Shown: positions 8,406-15,000, counted from the first letter of the stretch. The stretch is DNA of 25,758 nucleotides from an uncultured Bacilli bacterium (GCA_910578745.1 CAJTSN010000012.1:3813-29570), one strand, 5' to 3'. Translations and numbers: made by a program. Notes: generated from the sequence alone by a model not told the origin.

Positions 8406-8417
8406 GTTCCTTTTTTT
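8393..8417 (+). terminator. Strong intrinsic terminator overlapping the stop codon
   Basis: AAAAAGGAAC pairs with GTTCCTTTTT around a TAA loop that is itself the stop codon, followed by more T residues. Confidence 0.85.
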
Positions 8418-8465
8418 CGACAGAGAATACAGACTTCTTTTTTTATAATAAAATGGGTGATTCAA

Positions 8466-8906
8466 TTGAATACATATCATTTATTTATAATAAAGCCAGA
8501 TGCATTTCAACTCTATTTTAAAAATGCCAATCCTTTATTCTTACTTCTTAAAAAACTATATCGAATGGATAAGAGAAATGCGAACTATGGTTTATCTCTT
8601 TATCATCAGGTTTGTACGACTATGAATGTGAAGCTTTTATCAAACTATATGATTGAGAAAGTACCAGCCATTAAGGTAAAGAAAAATACGTTTAAAATGC
8701 TCTCTTTTTTTGAAAGTACGACTTTTGAACTTCATTATTCAAATATCTTAGTAGAAACCGATAAAACCCTTCCAGCGATTTATCAAATTTTTCATATTTA
8801 TCACAACCATATTTTCGTTTGTGATTTTAAGCAAAATCGATATTTTTGGCTTGATGAAGTTTTAAAAAATGGAAACCATAGAAAAAAAACACATATAATT
8901 AATTAG
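8466..8906 (+). CDS. SirA-like sporulation inhibitor of replication
   Basis: The protein resembles the SirA (YneE) family, which in Bacillus subtilis binds DnaA domain I to block new rounds of replication during sporulation. The similarity I see is at the ends: an N-terminal TYHLFIIKPDAF strand-helix (compare the 'YTYLIK' start of SirA) and a C-terminal VCDFKQNRYFWLDE (compare 'AFDFNSKRYGWLNP'). The middle is diverged. TTG at 8466 fits best as start because GGGTGAT lies 4-5 nt before it; a GTG at 8457 is also in frame. A TATAAT at 8444-8449 suggests a promoter, but its -35 is poor. Neighbours ylbD and ylbE follow in the same direction. The call comes from recalled motifs only. Confidence 0.5.
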   Translation: MNTYHLFIIKPDAFQLYFKNANPLFLLLKKLYRMDKRNANYGLSLYHQVCTTMNVKLLSNYMIEKVPAIKVKKNTFKMLSFFESTTFELHYSNILVETDKTLPAIYQIFHIYHNHIFVCDFKQNRYFWLDEVLKNGNHRKKTHIIN

Positions 8907-8915
8907 GTGGTTAAC

Positions 8916-9272
8916 ATGATAGCTGACTTTAAAAATTTTGTTCGTAAAAATCCTAGTCTTTTAAAATATGTAAGAGATGGTTCAATGACATGGCAGAAAT
9001 TTTATGAAATGTATGATTTGTATGGGGAAAAAGAAGAAGTGTGGGCTAGTTATATCGCTCCTTCAAAAAGTGAGACCGTCGTACCACAGGCGTTAGGTGT
9101 TACTGATATTTTGTCTTGGCTTAAAACAGCCGATTTAAGTAAGGTAGAAGAGGGAATCAATAGTGTACAAAGGGTCATAGGTGTTTTACAAGAATTAGGA
9201 CCTAGTAAAGCAACTGATACAAAGCCAACTTCTTATAAGCCGAGACCTTTGTATAAACATTTTGAGGATTAA
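8916..9272 (+). CDS. ylbD: YlbD-like protein
   Basis: 118-residue protein matching the YlbD family (annotated in Bacillus as a putative spore-coat-associated protein). The conserved N-terminal block is DFKNFVRKNPSLLKYVRDG followed by TWQKFYEMYDLYGE and VWASY. A Ser/Pro-rich middle leads to a second helical block with VEEGINSVQRVIGVLQ. The C-terminal tail is Lys/Pro-rich. The ATG at 8916 has AGGTGG 5 nt upstream; the GTG at 8907 is inside that ribosome site and is rejected. It overlaps ylbE in a TAATG junction, so the two are translationally coupled as in Bacilli. The molecular role is unknown. Confidence 0.82.
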   Translation: MIADFKNFVRKNPSLLKYVRDGSMTWQKFYEMYDLYGEKEEVWASYIAPSKSETVVPQALGVTDILSWLKTADLSKVEEGINSVQRVIGVLQELGPSKATDTKPTSYKPRPLYKHFED

Positions 9273-9493
9273 TGACTTTAGAAATACAATATCGGATTAA
9301 AAATAACCCAAACTACCAACGTTTTTTAAGACAAAATTCACAGTGGTATAAATATCTAAATCGAAATCCTGCTTATTTCAAAAACTTTGAGTCTCAAGTG
9401 AAGGAAGCTTATTCGCTACGTTTATCGGACCGAATTTCTTCGACGATAAAAACATTAGAAATATTAGAAAATGTGATGTCTTCTTTAAAGTAA
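9272..9493 (+). CDS. ylbE: YlbE-like protein
   Basis: 73-residue YlbE-family protein. The diagnostic stretch is NPNYQRFLRQNSQWYKYLNR, then NPAYFKNFESQVKEAYSLR (compare the family's 'RFLRLNPHWYRKLSRNP'), and a C-terminal helix. It is of unknown function but is kept next to ylbD and near rsmD across Bacilli, and the same order is seen here. ylbF and ylbG, which usually sit between ylbE and rsmD in Bacillus, are absent. The start overlaps the ylbD stop. Confidence 0.85.
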   Translation: MTLEIQYRIKNNPNYQRFLRQNSQWYKYLNRNPAYFKNFESQVKEAYSLRLSDRISSTIKTLEILENVMSSLK

Positions 9494-9523
9494 ATATGAT
9501 ACAATAAAGAAGAGGCGATCGTT

Positions 9524-10045
9524 TTGCGAGTAATTAGTGGAATATATAAAGGAAGAAATTTAAAAGGATTTACAATTGAAGGCACAAGGCCTACTATGTC
9601 TCGTGTAAAAGAAAGTGTTTTTGCCATGCTACAAAACGATTTGCAAAATAAAAAGGTCTTGGATTTATTTGCGGGGAGTGGGGCTCTTGGTATTGAAGCT
9701 CTATCTTTAGGAGCCTCTTCTTGTGTCTTTGTCGATAAAAACAAAATCGCTTGTGATACCGTAAAAGAAAATACGAGAGAAATGGAACAAGTCACAATTA
9801 TACAAAAGGACTTTCTTTCTTATTTGAAGAGTACAAATGAAAAATTTGATCTCATTCTATTAGATCCCCCTTATCATGATGGGTTGCTTTCTAAGGCAAT
9901 TGCCATAATTGAACAAAGAAATTTATTAATGAAAGATGGTCTTCTTTTTTGTGAATATGAGAAAGAAGAATTTACTTCTCACTTCTCTTTATGGAAAGAG
10001 AAAAAATATGGTTCTACATTGATTCGAATTTATAAAAATAACTAA
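9524..10045 (+). CDS. rsmD: 16S rRNA (guanine-966-N2) methyltransferase RsmD
   Basis: SAM-dependent methyltransferase that modifies G966 (E. coli numbering) of 16S rRNA in the small ribosomal subunit. Its N-terminus RVISGIYKGRNLKGF and RPTMSRVKESVFAML are the family's RNA-binding loop. The SAM site is V45-LDLFAGSGALGIEAL, and the catalytic motif D114-P-P-Y117 is intact. The 173-residue length is slightly short but complete. It begins at a TTG with GAGG upstream. In Bacillus, coaD normally follows rsmD; here the next gene is a bacteriocin transporter, so the bacteriocin locus appears inserted at this conserved spot. A terminator overlaps the stop codon. Confidence 0.93.
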   Translation: MRVISGIYKGRNLKGFTIEGTRPTMSRVKESVFAMLQNDLQNKKVLDLFAGSGALGIEALSLGASSCVFVDKNKIACDTVKENTREMEQVTIIQKDFLSYLKSTNEKFDLILLDPPYHDGLLSKAIAIIEQRNLLMKDGLLFCEYEKEEFTSHFSLWKEKKYGSTLIRIYKNN

Positions 10046-10060
10046 AAGGTTATTTTTTTT
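10034..10060 (+). terminator. Intrinsic terminator of rsmD
   Basis: AATAAC pairs with GTTATT around TAAAAG (which includes the stop codon), flanked by A and T tracts. Confidence 0.75.
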
Positions 10061-10110
10061 CATTTCTAAAAGGAGTTTTCAAATAAAGATTCTATGTTAA
10101 TGGTGAGGAG

Positions 10111-12138
10111 GTGAGAAGTATCCAATTTAAAGTTGTAAAACAAACCAGTATAGAAGATTGTGGTCCAACTTGTCTTTATATGATTTTAAAGTATTACAGA
10201 GGATATGAAAAGTTAGAAACAATCAAAAAACTATGCAAGACGAATAAAGAAGGAACGACACTTTATGATTTAAAAGAGGCAGCTATTCAACTAGGTTTTC
10301 AAGCAAAATGTTATCATTCTGACATAGAAGATTTGCAAAAATATGTAAACACTCCCTTTATAGCGCATGTTCTTATTGACCAGAAATATTATCATTATGT
10401 TCTTGTTTACAAAGTAGCAAAAAACAAAGTAATGCTTGCCGATCCAAAAGAGGGTAGATTCATAAAAATGTCAATTTCTAAGTTTGAAACAATTTACCTA
10501 AAATCTATTTTGTTATTGTATCCTATGCAAGTAAGAAAGAAAAAACAAGAAAAGATAGGGAAATGGTTTTTAACGATTGTAAAATTACATAAAAAAGAAC
10601 TGCTCTGTATCACACTTTATTCTTGTACTACTTTCTTTTTAGAACTCATGTGTGTGTCTTCTTTTTATATTTTATTTTCTCTTGCCAAAAAGCAAAACAT
10701 ACATCTTCTTCAATACTTGCTTGCTCTTCTTCTTTTTCTGTATCCTTTGAAATCGATTTTCAATTCTATTTGTAAGAAAAAAATGATAGAGTGTAATACA
10801 AGAATCTATACTTCTTTAAAGAAAAAATTTTACAATTGGATTTATGCACTTCCTTATAATGAGGTGAAAACGAAAAATAGTATGGAATTGCTTTTAAAAC
10901 TGGAAAGTTTAGAAGGCGTTGTGGATTATTTTTTTGACATTTTCTTTTTTCTTCTCTTTGAAGGTCTTCCTTTTCTGGGAATCTGGTTGATTCTCTTTAG
11001 GAGAAAAAGTATTTTTTTCAGTAGTCTTCTTTACCTAATAATTCAGCTTTTGGTATCTATTTGTATTGAACGATATAAAAATAGACTTTCTCATGAATTA
11101 AAGGAGGAGACAAGTGTCGCTAGAAGAGATGAAATAGAGGCTTTATCGAGTGTACCTACTATTGATGAAATGCAGCTAGAGTCTATCTTTATAGAAAGGC
11201 AACGAAACCAGATGGATACGTATTTAAAAAGCTATACAAGAAAAAATATTTCTTATGTGCGATGTGAAACTTTATTAGAAATATTAAATGGTGTAGGTGA
11301 TATTCTTTTAAAAGGTCTTCTATTTTGCTTGTTTAGTAGTCAAAAGTTATCCCTAGAAAGTTTGCTTGTTTTGTTTTATGTATTTGAGAGAATGAAAAAA
11401 TTTATTTCTGGTTTTTCAAATTTATATTTAAGACATAAAGAAGTAAGTTGGGCATTAGAAAATATGAATTTTGCTATGGAAAAAAAGAATCGATTAAAGG
11501 TAGAAAGCCTTTGTTTAAAGAATGTTGTTTATCCTTACTATGGAAGAATTCGAAATGTTTCTTTACAGGTACAACGGAAAGGCGCAATATTATTATTAGG
11601 CCCAAGCGGGAGTGGAAAAAGTACACTTGCCCATATTCTTTTAGGCGATTACTTATGCGATGGAAGGTATGTGAATAAGAAGGCAACCACGGATAGGGTA
11701 GATGGATGTTACGTTAGTGGAGAAGCTATCATTTATACGACGACAATTATGGAAAATATTTTGTTAGGAAGGACAATTGAAAAAGAAAAATTAGAGAAGA
11801 TTTTGAAAATGACACATGTAGATAAAATTATAGAGAAACATGCGTATATCCCGTTACTAGAAAGGGGAGAAAATTTATCCTCAGGAGAAAGGCAAAAAAT
11901 TATTTTGGCTAGAGCTTTAGTTGGAAAGTTTAATATTCTCGTTTTAGATGAAGCACTGAATCGCCTAGATCAAAGTGAGGAACTGGATATTATGCGTGAT
12001 CTTTTGCAAATGTATGCGAATGATATGATCCTTGTTATATCGCATCGATATAATTTAGTGGATCTATTTAAAAGAGTCTACACATTTACACCTCATGGAC
12101 AACTAAAAAAATGGAAAGGATGGAAAAGCGATGTTTAG
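10111..12138 (+). CDS. C39-peptidase bacteriocin exporter (ABC transporter)
   Basis: Combined protease/exporter that cleaves double-glycine leaders and secretes the mature peptide. Domains in order: peptidase C39 (1-130) with catalytic C17 in EDCGPTC, H95 in HYVLVY and D111 in ADPKEG; membrane domain (about 160-440); ABC ATPase with Walker A G497-PSGSGKST, signature L589-SSGERQ, Walker B ILVLD613-E614 and SHR switch. All catalytic residues are present, so it looks functional; 675 residues is slightly short. Its substrate is very likely the double-glycine peptide encoded 62 bp downstream. The start is odd: the GTG at 10111 overlaps a perfect AGGAGG and a TGA of a 6-codon ORF, while family alignment favours initiation three codons later, where only an ATC is found. 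Confidence 0.93.
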   Translation: MRSIQFKVVKQTSIEDCGPTCLYMILKYYRGYEKLETIKKLCKTNKEGTTLYDLKEAAIQLGFQAKCYHSDIEDLQKYVNTPFIAHVLIDQKYYHYVLVYKVAKNKVMLADPKEGRFIKMSISKFETIYLKSILLLYPMQVRKKKQEKIGKWFLTIVKLHKKELLCITLYSCTTFFLELMCVSSFYILFSLAKKQNIHLLQYLLALLLFLYPLKSIFNSICKKKMIECNTRIYTSLKKKFYNWIYALPYNEVKTKNSMELLLKLESLEGVVDYFFDIFFFLLFEGLPFLGIWLILFRRKSIFFSSLLYLIIQLLVSICIERYKNRLSHELKEETSVARRDEIEALSSVPTIDEMQLESIFIERQRNQMDTYLKSYTRKNISYVRCETLLEILNGVGDILLKGLLFCLFSSQKLSLESLLVLFYVFERMKKFISGFSNLYLRHKEVSWALENMNFAMEKKNRLKVESLCLKNVVYPYYGRIRNVSLQVQRKGAILLLGPSGSGKSTLAHILLGDYLCDGRYVNKKATTDRVDGCYVSGEAIIYTTTIMENILLGRTIEKEKLEKILKMTHVDKIIEKHAYIPLLERGENLSSGERQKIILARALVGKFNILVLDEALNRLDQSEELDIMRDLLQMYANDMILVISHRYNLVDLFKRVYTFTPHGQLKKWKGWKSDV

Positions 12139-12187
12139 AAGAATTCTAAAAAAAATTATTACTGTAATCATTATGTCAATTTTTTAG
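12131..12187 (+). CDS. 18-residue hydrophobic, basic small ORF
   Basis: A tiny ORF begins 8 bp inside the end of the exporter gene and encodes MFRRILKKIITVIIMSIF: a basic start (four Arg/Lys in the first eight) then an unbroken hydrophobic stretch. AAAGGA lies about 10 nt upstream. It could be a small membrane peptide of the bacteriocin locus (helper, immunity or leaderless peptide) or the eroded start of a HlyD-type accessory gene, which often follows such exporters. Its stop leads directly into the ribosome site of the bacteriocin gene, so translating it may serve coupling. It is too short to be sure it is a gene. Confidence 0.35.
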   Translation: MFRRILKKIITVIIMSIF

Positions 12188-12199
12188 GAGGTATGGAGT

Positions 12200-12316
12200 A
12201 TGGACATAATTCAAGATGTAGAATTAAAACAAATCAAAGGAGGATTTAGTCCAAAAGCTTTATGGGTTGGACTAGCATCTTTTATCACTTTTTTAATAGG
12301 CGCTGTCGACGGATAA
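12200..12316 (+). CDS. Double-glycine-leader bacteriocin precursor, possibly truncated by the prophage
   Basis: 38-residue peptide with a class II bacteriocin layout. The 15-residue leader MDIIQDVELKQIKGG has the double-glycine processing motif (hydrophobic at -12, -7 and -4, Gly-Gly at -2/-1) recognised by C39 exporters, and such an exporter is encoded just upstream. The 23-residue remainder starts FSPKALWVGLASFITF and ends LIGAVDG: a hydrophobic amphipathic helix with no cysteine, charged only by one Lys and one Asp. AGGAGG ends 8 nt before the ATG. Known mature class II peptides are usually 30-60 residues, so this looks short; the integrase of a prophage ends 31 bp further on. The stop codon may be supplied by phage DNA. 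Confidence 0.75.
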   Translation: MDIIQDVELKQIKGGFSPKALWVGLASFITFLIGAVDG

Positions 12317-12347
12317 TAACCACAATCATATAACAAAGCTCCTTTCT
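12302..12347. other. Presumed left prophage-chromosome junction (attL), position approximate
   Basis: The junction must lie between the last recognisable chromosomal codons of the bacteriocin gene and the integrase stop codon at 12,348. The palindrome GTCGAC at 12305-12310 is the only notable local symmetry. The right junction is outside the window, so the repeated core cannot be identified. Confidence 0.45.
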
Positions 12348-13925
12348 TTATATTTTCATATGAATATCAAGCCTTAAATCACAATTACTTTTGACTTGAG
12401 TTTTAGTATAAATTACCTTCTCAATGATAGAACGAAGCATTTCGTTCTTTTCTTTAACACTTAAGTTAAAATATTCAGATATACATGTTTCAACTTTTGG
12501 AATTAAAGTTTTCAATTTTTCCATCTTTATTTCTTCGTTTTCTGTACTTATTTTCGATATTTGAGCGTTTAAGGTACTAATACTATCCTCAACTATTTTC
12601 GAGCGTTCTAGGTATGTTTTTTTATCATATATACCTTCGTCCAAAAAGTCACGAAGCCTTTCAAGCTTTATTTTTTCTTTATCAAGTTCTTTATTTAACA
12701 CTTCTAATTGATTTACAATATTGGAAATAATTGTATTTTGATTATTTGAATAGTCTTCAATAACTTTTTTATTTTGAATAATCCATTCTTTAAGTGATTC
12801 AATGAGAGCAACTTCAACATATTCTAATGTATGTGATTTTGTTTTGCATTTATGAGTACAGGCTATTATTGGCTTTGCTGGATAATAGATAGGGTTGGAT
12901 CTGTCTCCACGAGGACGATAATAAACAGATTGTTTTCTATCAAAACGAGCCATAACAAAACCGCATTCACTACATCTCATAATTCCAGCTAGGGGGTTTT
13001 TAAGTTCTTTTTCCTCCTTTACATATTTCGTAGAACAAGCTTTTAGTTTTGCTTGCACTAAATCAAAATCCTCTTTAGAGATTATTGCTTCGTGCTTTCC
13101 TTCAACACGTAAATAATCTCCTTTTTTTTGTCGTATTATTTTATGTTTGATTTCTCCATTTTCAACAACAGTAATATATTTTCTTTCTTGCCATGTCACA
13201 TAACCAGCATATGTTTCATTATGGAGCATTTCTCTAATTCCATTTTTTCGCCAAACACTTCCTTTAGGCGATTTAATACCTAGCGAATTAAGATGAGTAG
13301 CAATAGCATGAGTGCCTTTTCCATTAAGGCACAACTGAAAAATTAATCGAACAATTTCTGCCTGTTCTTCGATTATTTTTAGTGAGAATCCTTTTTGTCC
13401 TTTTAATTTGTAACGTTCATATCCATAACAGCAGACACCTGAAATGAAACAACCATTGTAAACACTATCTTTTCTTCCTTCATTTAGTCTTTTTTTAATA
13501 TTATTGTATTCTTTTCGAGAGTAGGATAGTTTATCAATTAAGTATTCCTCGTCAGCAGGGTTACTTAAGTCGTACTCTTTTTCGGGCGTAATAATTAATG
13601 TATTCGTATATTTAAAGGTTTTTATAATCTTATCTTGGTCGCCTAAATCTCCACGGCACAACCTTTGTACATCAATTACCCAAACGCCTTTAACAACAGG
13701 GTCTTCAATATCATGTAATAATCGTTGTATTTCAGGACGTTCTGCTATACTGTCTCCACTGACTACCTCTTCATAAATGTTTTCAGCATTGACTGGCTTT
13801 CCTGCGCTTTCAGTAATTAGTTTTAATCTTTCTTTATGACGCTCCAAAGTCTTATAGTTTTGATTATTGCGTTCATAGTCTAAATCCTCACGAGATTTAC
13901 GTAAATATTCTAAATATATATTCAT
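12348..13925 (-). CDS. int: Large serine recombinase (phage integrase)
   Basis: 525-residue large serine recombinase that would integrate and excise the phage at short att sites. The resolvase domain starts at once with catalytic S11 in YLRKSRED, includes EEVVSGDSIAERPEIQ and IDVQRLCRGD, and covers about 1-145. The recombinase domain (about 150-290) holds KLSYSRKEYNNIKKRLNEGR, RLIFQL and REMLHNETYAGYV. A zinc beta-ribbon follows with MRCSECG and IIACTHKC cysteine pairs, then a long coiled coil (about 380-480) of the type that controls directionality. All expected parts are present, so it looks active. AAGGAG precedes the ATG. Its 3' end faces the bacteriocin gene, placing attL there. A separate directionality factor is not recognised. 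Confidence 0.93.
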   Translation of the reverse strand: MNIYLEYLRKSREDLDYERNNQNYKTLERHKERLKLITESAGKPVNAENIYEEVVSGDSIAERPEIQRLLHDIEDPVVKGVWVIDVQRLCRGDLGDQDKIIKTFKYTNTLIITPEKEYDLSNPADEEYLIDKLSYSRKEYNNIKKRLNEGRKDSVYNGCFISGVCCYGYERYKLKGQKGFSLKIIEEQAEIVRLIFQLCLNGKGTHAIATHLNSLGIKSPKGSVWRKNGIREMLHNETYAGYVTWQERKYITVVENGEIKHKIIRQKKGDYLRVEGKHEAIISKEDFDLVQAKLKACSTKYVKEEKELKNPLAGIMRCSECGFVMARFDRKQSVYYRPRGDRSNPIYYPAKPIIACTHKCKTKSHTLEYVEVALIESLKEWIIQNKKVIEDYSNNQNTIISNIVNQLEVLNKELDKEKIKLERLRDFLDEGIYDKKTYLERSKIVEDSISTLNAQISKISTENEEIKMEKLKTLIPKVETCISEYFNLSVKEKNEMLRSIIEKVIYTKTQVKSNCDLRLDIHMKI

Positions 13926-13941
13926 TATATCACTCCTTATC

Positions 13942-13983
13942 TTGCATTTCCTTAGGTTTTCGTGATATAATTAGACACGAAAA
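13942..13983 (+). promoter_or_regulatory. Candidate + strand promoter inside a palindrome
   Basis: TATAAT at 13966-13971 lies in the 11-bp loop between TTTTCGTG (13957-13964) and its exact inverse CACGAAAA (13976-13983); TTGCAT at 13942-13947 is 18 bp upstream. The palindrome around the -10 looks like an operator. The -35 match is only partial. Confidence 0.4.
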
Positions 13984-14077
13984 GCCTATAGTACTATTTT
14001 TATAGTTCTATTACAATTTAGTCGTTGTAACGGGTTTTTCATATTCAATGTCTAGAGTTGCGCCTCTAGGCTTTTTT
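13978..14077 (+). ncRNA. Candidate phage small RNA, about 100 nt
   Basis: The stretch has no ORF of note but holds a series of hairpins on the + strand. TAGTACTAT/ATAGTTCTA (13989-13997 with 14002-14010, one mismatch, TTTT loop) is followed by TTACAA/TTGTAA (14011-14016 with 14025-14030), then a complete intrinsic terminator. A TATAAT element lies just upstream. In addition AAAAGCCTATAG (13980-13991) can pair with CTCTAGGCTTTT (14064-14075), 11 of 12 positions. That would compete with the terminator stem. Both flanking genes are on the minus strand, so neither explains a rightward terminator. I recognise no known RNA family, and it is not a tRNA. Confidence 0.4.
14050..14077 (+). terminator. 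Rightward intrinsic terminator abutting the nuclease stop codon
   Basis: GTCTAGAG pairs with CTCTAGGC (one G-T) around TTGCGC, followed by six T. On the minus strand the hairpin is not followed by a T run, so it belongs to a + strand transcript. Confidence 0.65.
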
Positions 14078-14759
14078 ATTTATGCTCGATTAACACTTCT
14101 CTTGGCTTAGAACCATTAGCAGACCCTATTATGTTATGGTGTTCTAATAAATCAATGTATCTAGTAGCTCTATTATAACCAATTTTGAATTTTCTTTGTA
14201 TTAACGATGCACTTATTTTTTGATTTTGGATAGTAAAATTTAGTATATCGTTAAATAATAGGTCAATGTTTTTTATTTCATTAAATTGTGATATTCCTAT
14301 TTTTTTATGAGATATATCATTTATATTTGATACCATTTCTTTTAGCTTATCTCTATCCCACAGAAGTATGTTGTTGTTTTTAGCTAACTTTTTAGCATTT
14401 TCTGAAAAATAATTATTGGTTAATACAACTCCTATGTGGCAATTGTAAAAATTTTTACCACTATATGCTTCTTGAATGCTTTTTGGTCCCAAGTGAGAAG
14501 AAAAATTTTTACATTGAATAGCATATTTAATTTCATCTTTACTAGCTATTACATCTATACCATAATCGCCCGAGGCTTTAGTTTTTATTATATTTGTAAA
14601 TCCATTATTTTTCAAAAGATTTACTGTAAATTCTTCAAAATCTAAACCAGACATATTATCTATATATTCTGGGATAGTTATTAATTTATTTCCACATTTT
14701 TGGCAAAAATTAAAATCGTCTTGATTATAATTTATATTACATCGTTCACATTTTTTCAT
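14076..14759 (-). CDS. Zinc-ribbon/Mrr-like endonuclease fused to an FtsK-gamma domain
   Basis: 227-residue three-part protein. Residues 1-27 form a zinc ribbon (C4, C7, C19, C22). Residues about 35-140 are a PD-(D/E)XK nuclease of the Mrr/restriction-endonuclease type: F44 region helix, G64-D-Y-G-I-D69 and Q82-C-K84 give the catalytic D-x(n)-QxK pattern. Residues about 165-224 match the FtsK/SpoIIIE gamma winged helix very closely: SLIQRKFKIGYNRATRYID and GSKPREVL. In FtsK this domain reads the polar KOPS/SRS motifs that guide translocation. No ATPase domain is present. GAGGTG precedes the ATG. It sits beside the integrase, a classic place for phage-borne defence genes, and downstream of a 34-residue ORF. 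Role (DNA restriction, superinfection exclusion) is inferred. Confidence 0.88.
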   Translation of the reverse strand: MKKCERCNINYNQDDFNFCQKCGNKLITIPEYIDNMSGLDFEEFTVNLLKNNGFTNIIKTKASGDYGIDVIASKDEIKYAIQCKNFSSHLGPKSIQEAYSGKNFYNCHIGVVLTNNYFSENAKKLAKNNNILLWDRDKLKEMVSNINDISHKKIGISQFNEIKNIDLLFNDILNFTIQNQKISASLIQRKFKIGYNRATRYIDLLEHHNIIGSANGSKPREVLIEHK

Positions 14760-14797
14760 ATTTCACCTCTACTGTATACTTTCTAATAGGATATCTG

Positions 14798-14902
14798 TTA
14801 TTTTGTTGTACTTATAAAAATAATAGTTTTATTATCGCGCCTTATTATTAAATAATCCCATTCCTCATTTTCAGTCCTAACATATCTTACTTCATAAACC
14901 AT
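14798..14902 (-). CDS. 34-residue small protein between repressor and nuclease
   Basis: A short ORF with a good ribosome site (GAGGTG, 7 nt before the ATG) encodes 34 residues beginning MVYEVRYVRTENEEWDYLII and ending FISTTK. It is rich in charged and beta-forming residues, with no membrane segment and no cysteine. It lies in the leftward lysogeny operon, 38 bp before the nuclease start, and is not recognised. CCTC-GTTTT-GAGG in the leader can pair over the ribosome site. The position suggests a partner of the nuclease (inhibitor or cofactor), but that is guesswork; it could also be an excisionase-like peptide. Confidence 0.55.
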   Translation of the reverse strand: MVYEVRYVRTENEEWDYLIIRRDNKTIIFISTTK

Positions 14903-14965
14903 GCATATTCACCTCAAAACGAGGATATCATTTTATAAAGTAGTTTTAAATAAGTTTTTTGAATT

Positions 14966-15000
14966 CATGTCTAAACGGGCGTTTTTCATGTCTAATCGGG
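14966..15000. repeat. Two 14-bp direct repeats, 21 bp apart
   Basis: CATGTCTAAACGGG (14966-14979) and CATGTCTAATCGGG (14987-15000) differ at one base and are spaced exactly two helical turns. The second covers the last codons of the repressor gene. Placed upstream of the 34-residue ORF, they look like a protein-binding site. Confidence 0.5.

Noticed and set aside
9409..9795. Leftward 128-residue ORF opposite ylbE and rsmD
   Set aside because: It is fully antisense to two well-supported genes, lacks a ribosome site and has shadow-type composition.
12193..12250. ATG at 12193 as start of another peptide
   Set aside because: It is in a different frame, only 2 nt after AGGAGG, and gives no leader motif; the ATG at 12200 gives the double-glycine leader.
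13980..14075. Cloverleaf-like set of hairpins, possible tRNA
   Set aside because: There is no T-loop GTTC motif, no CCA-like acceptor end, and the stem lengths do not fit; kept instead as a candidate small RNA.
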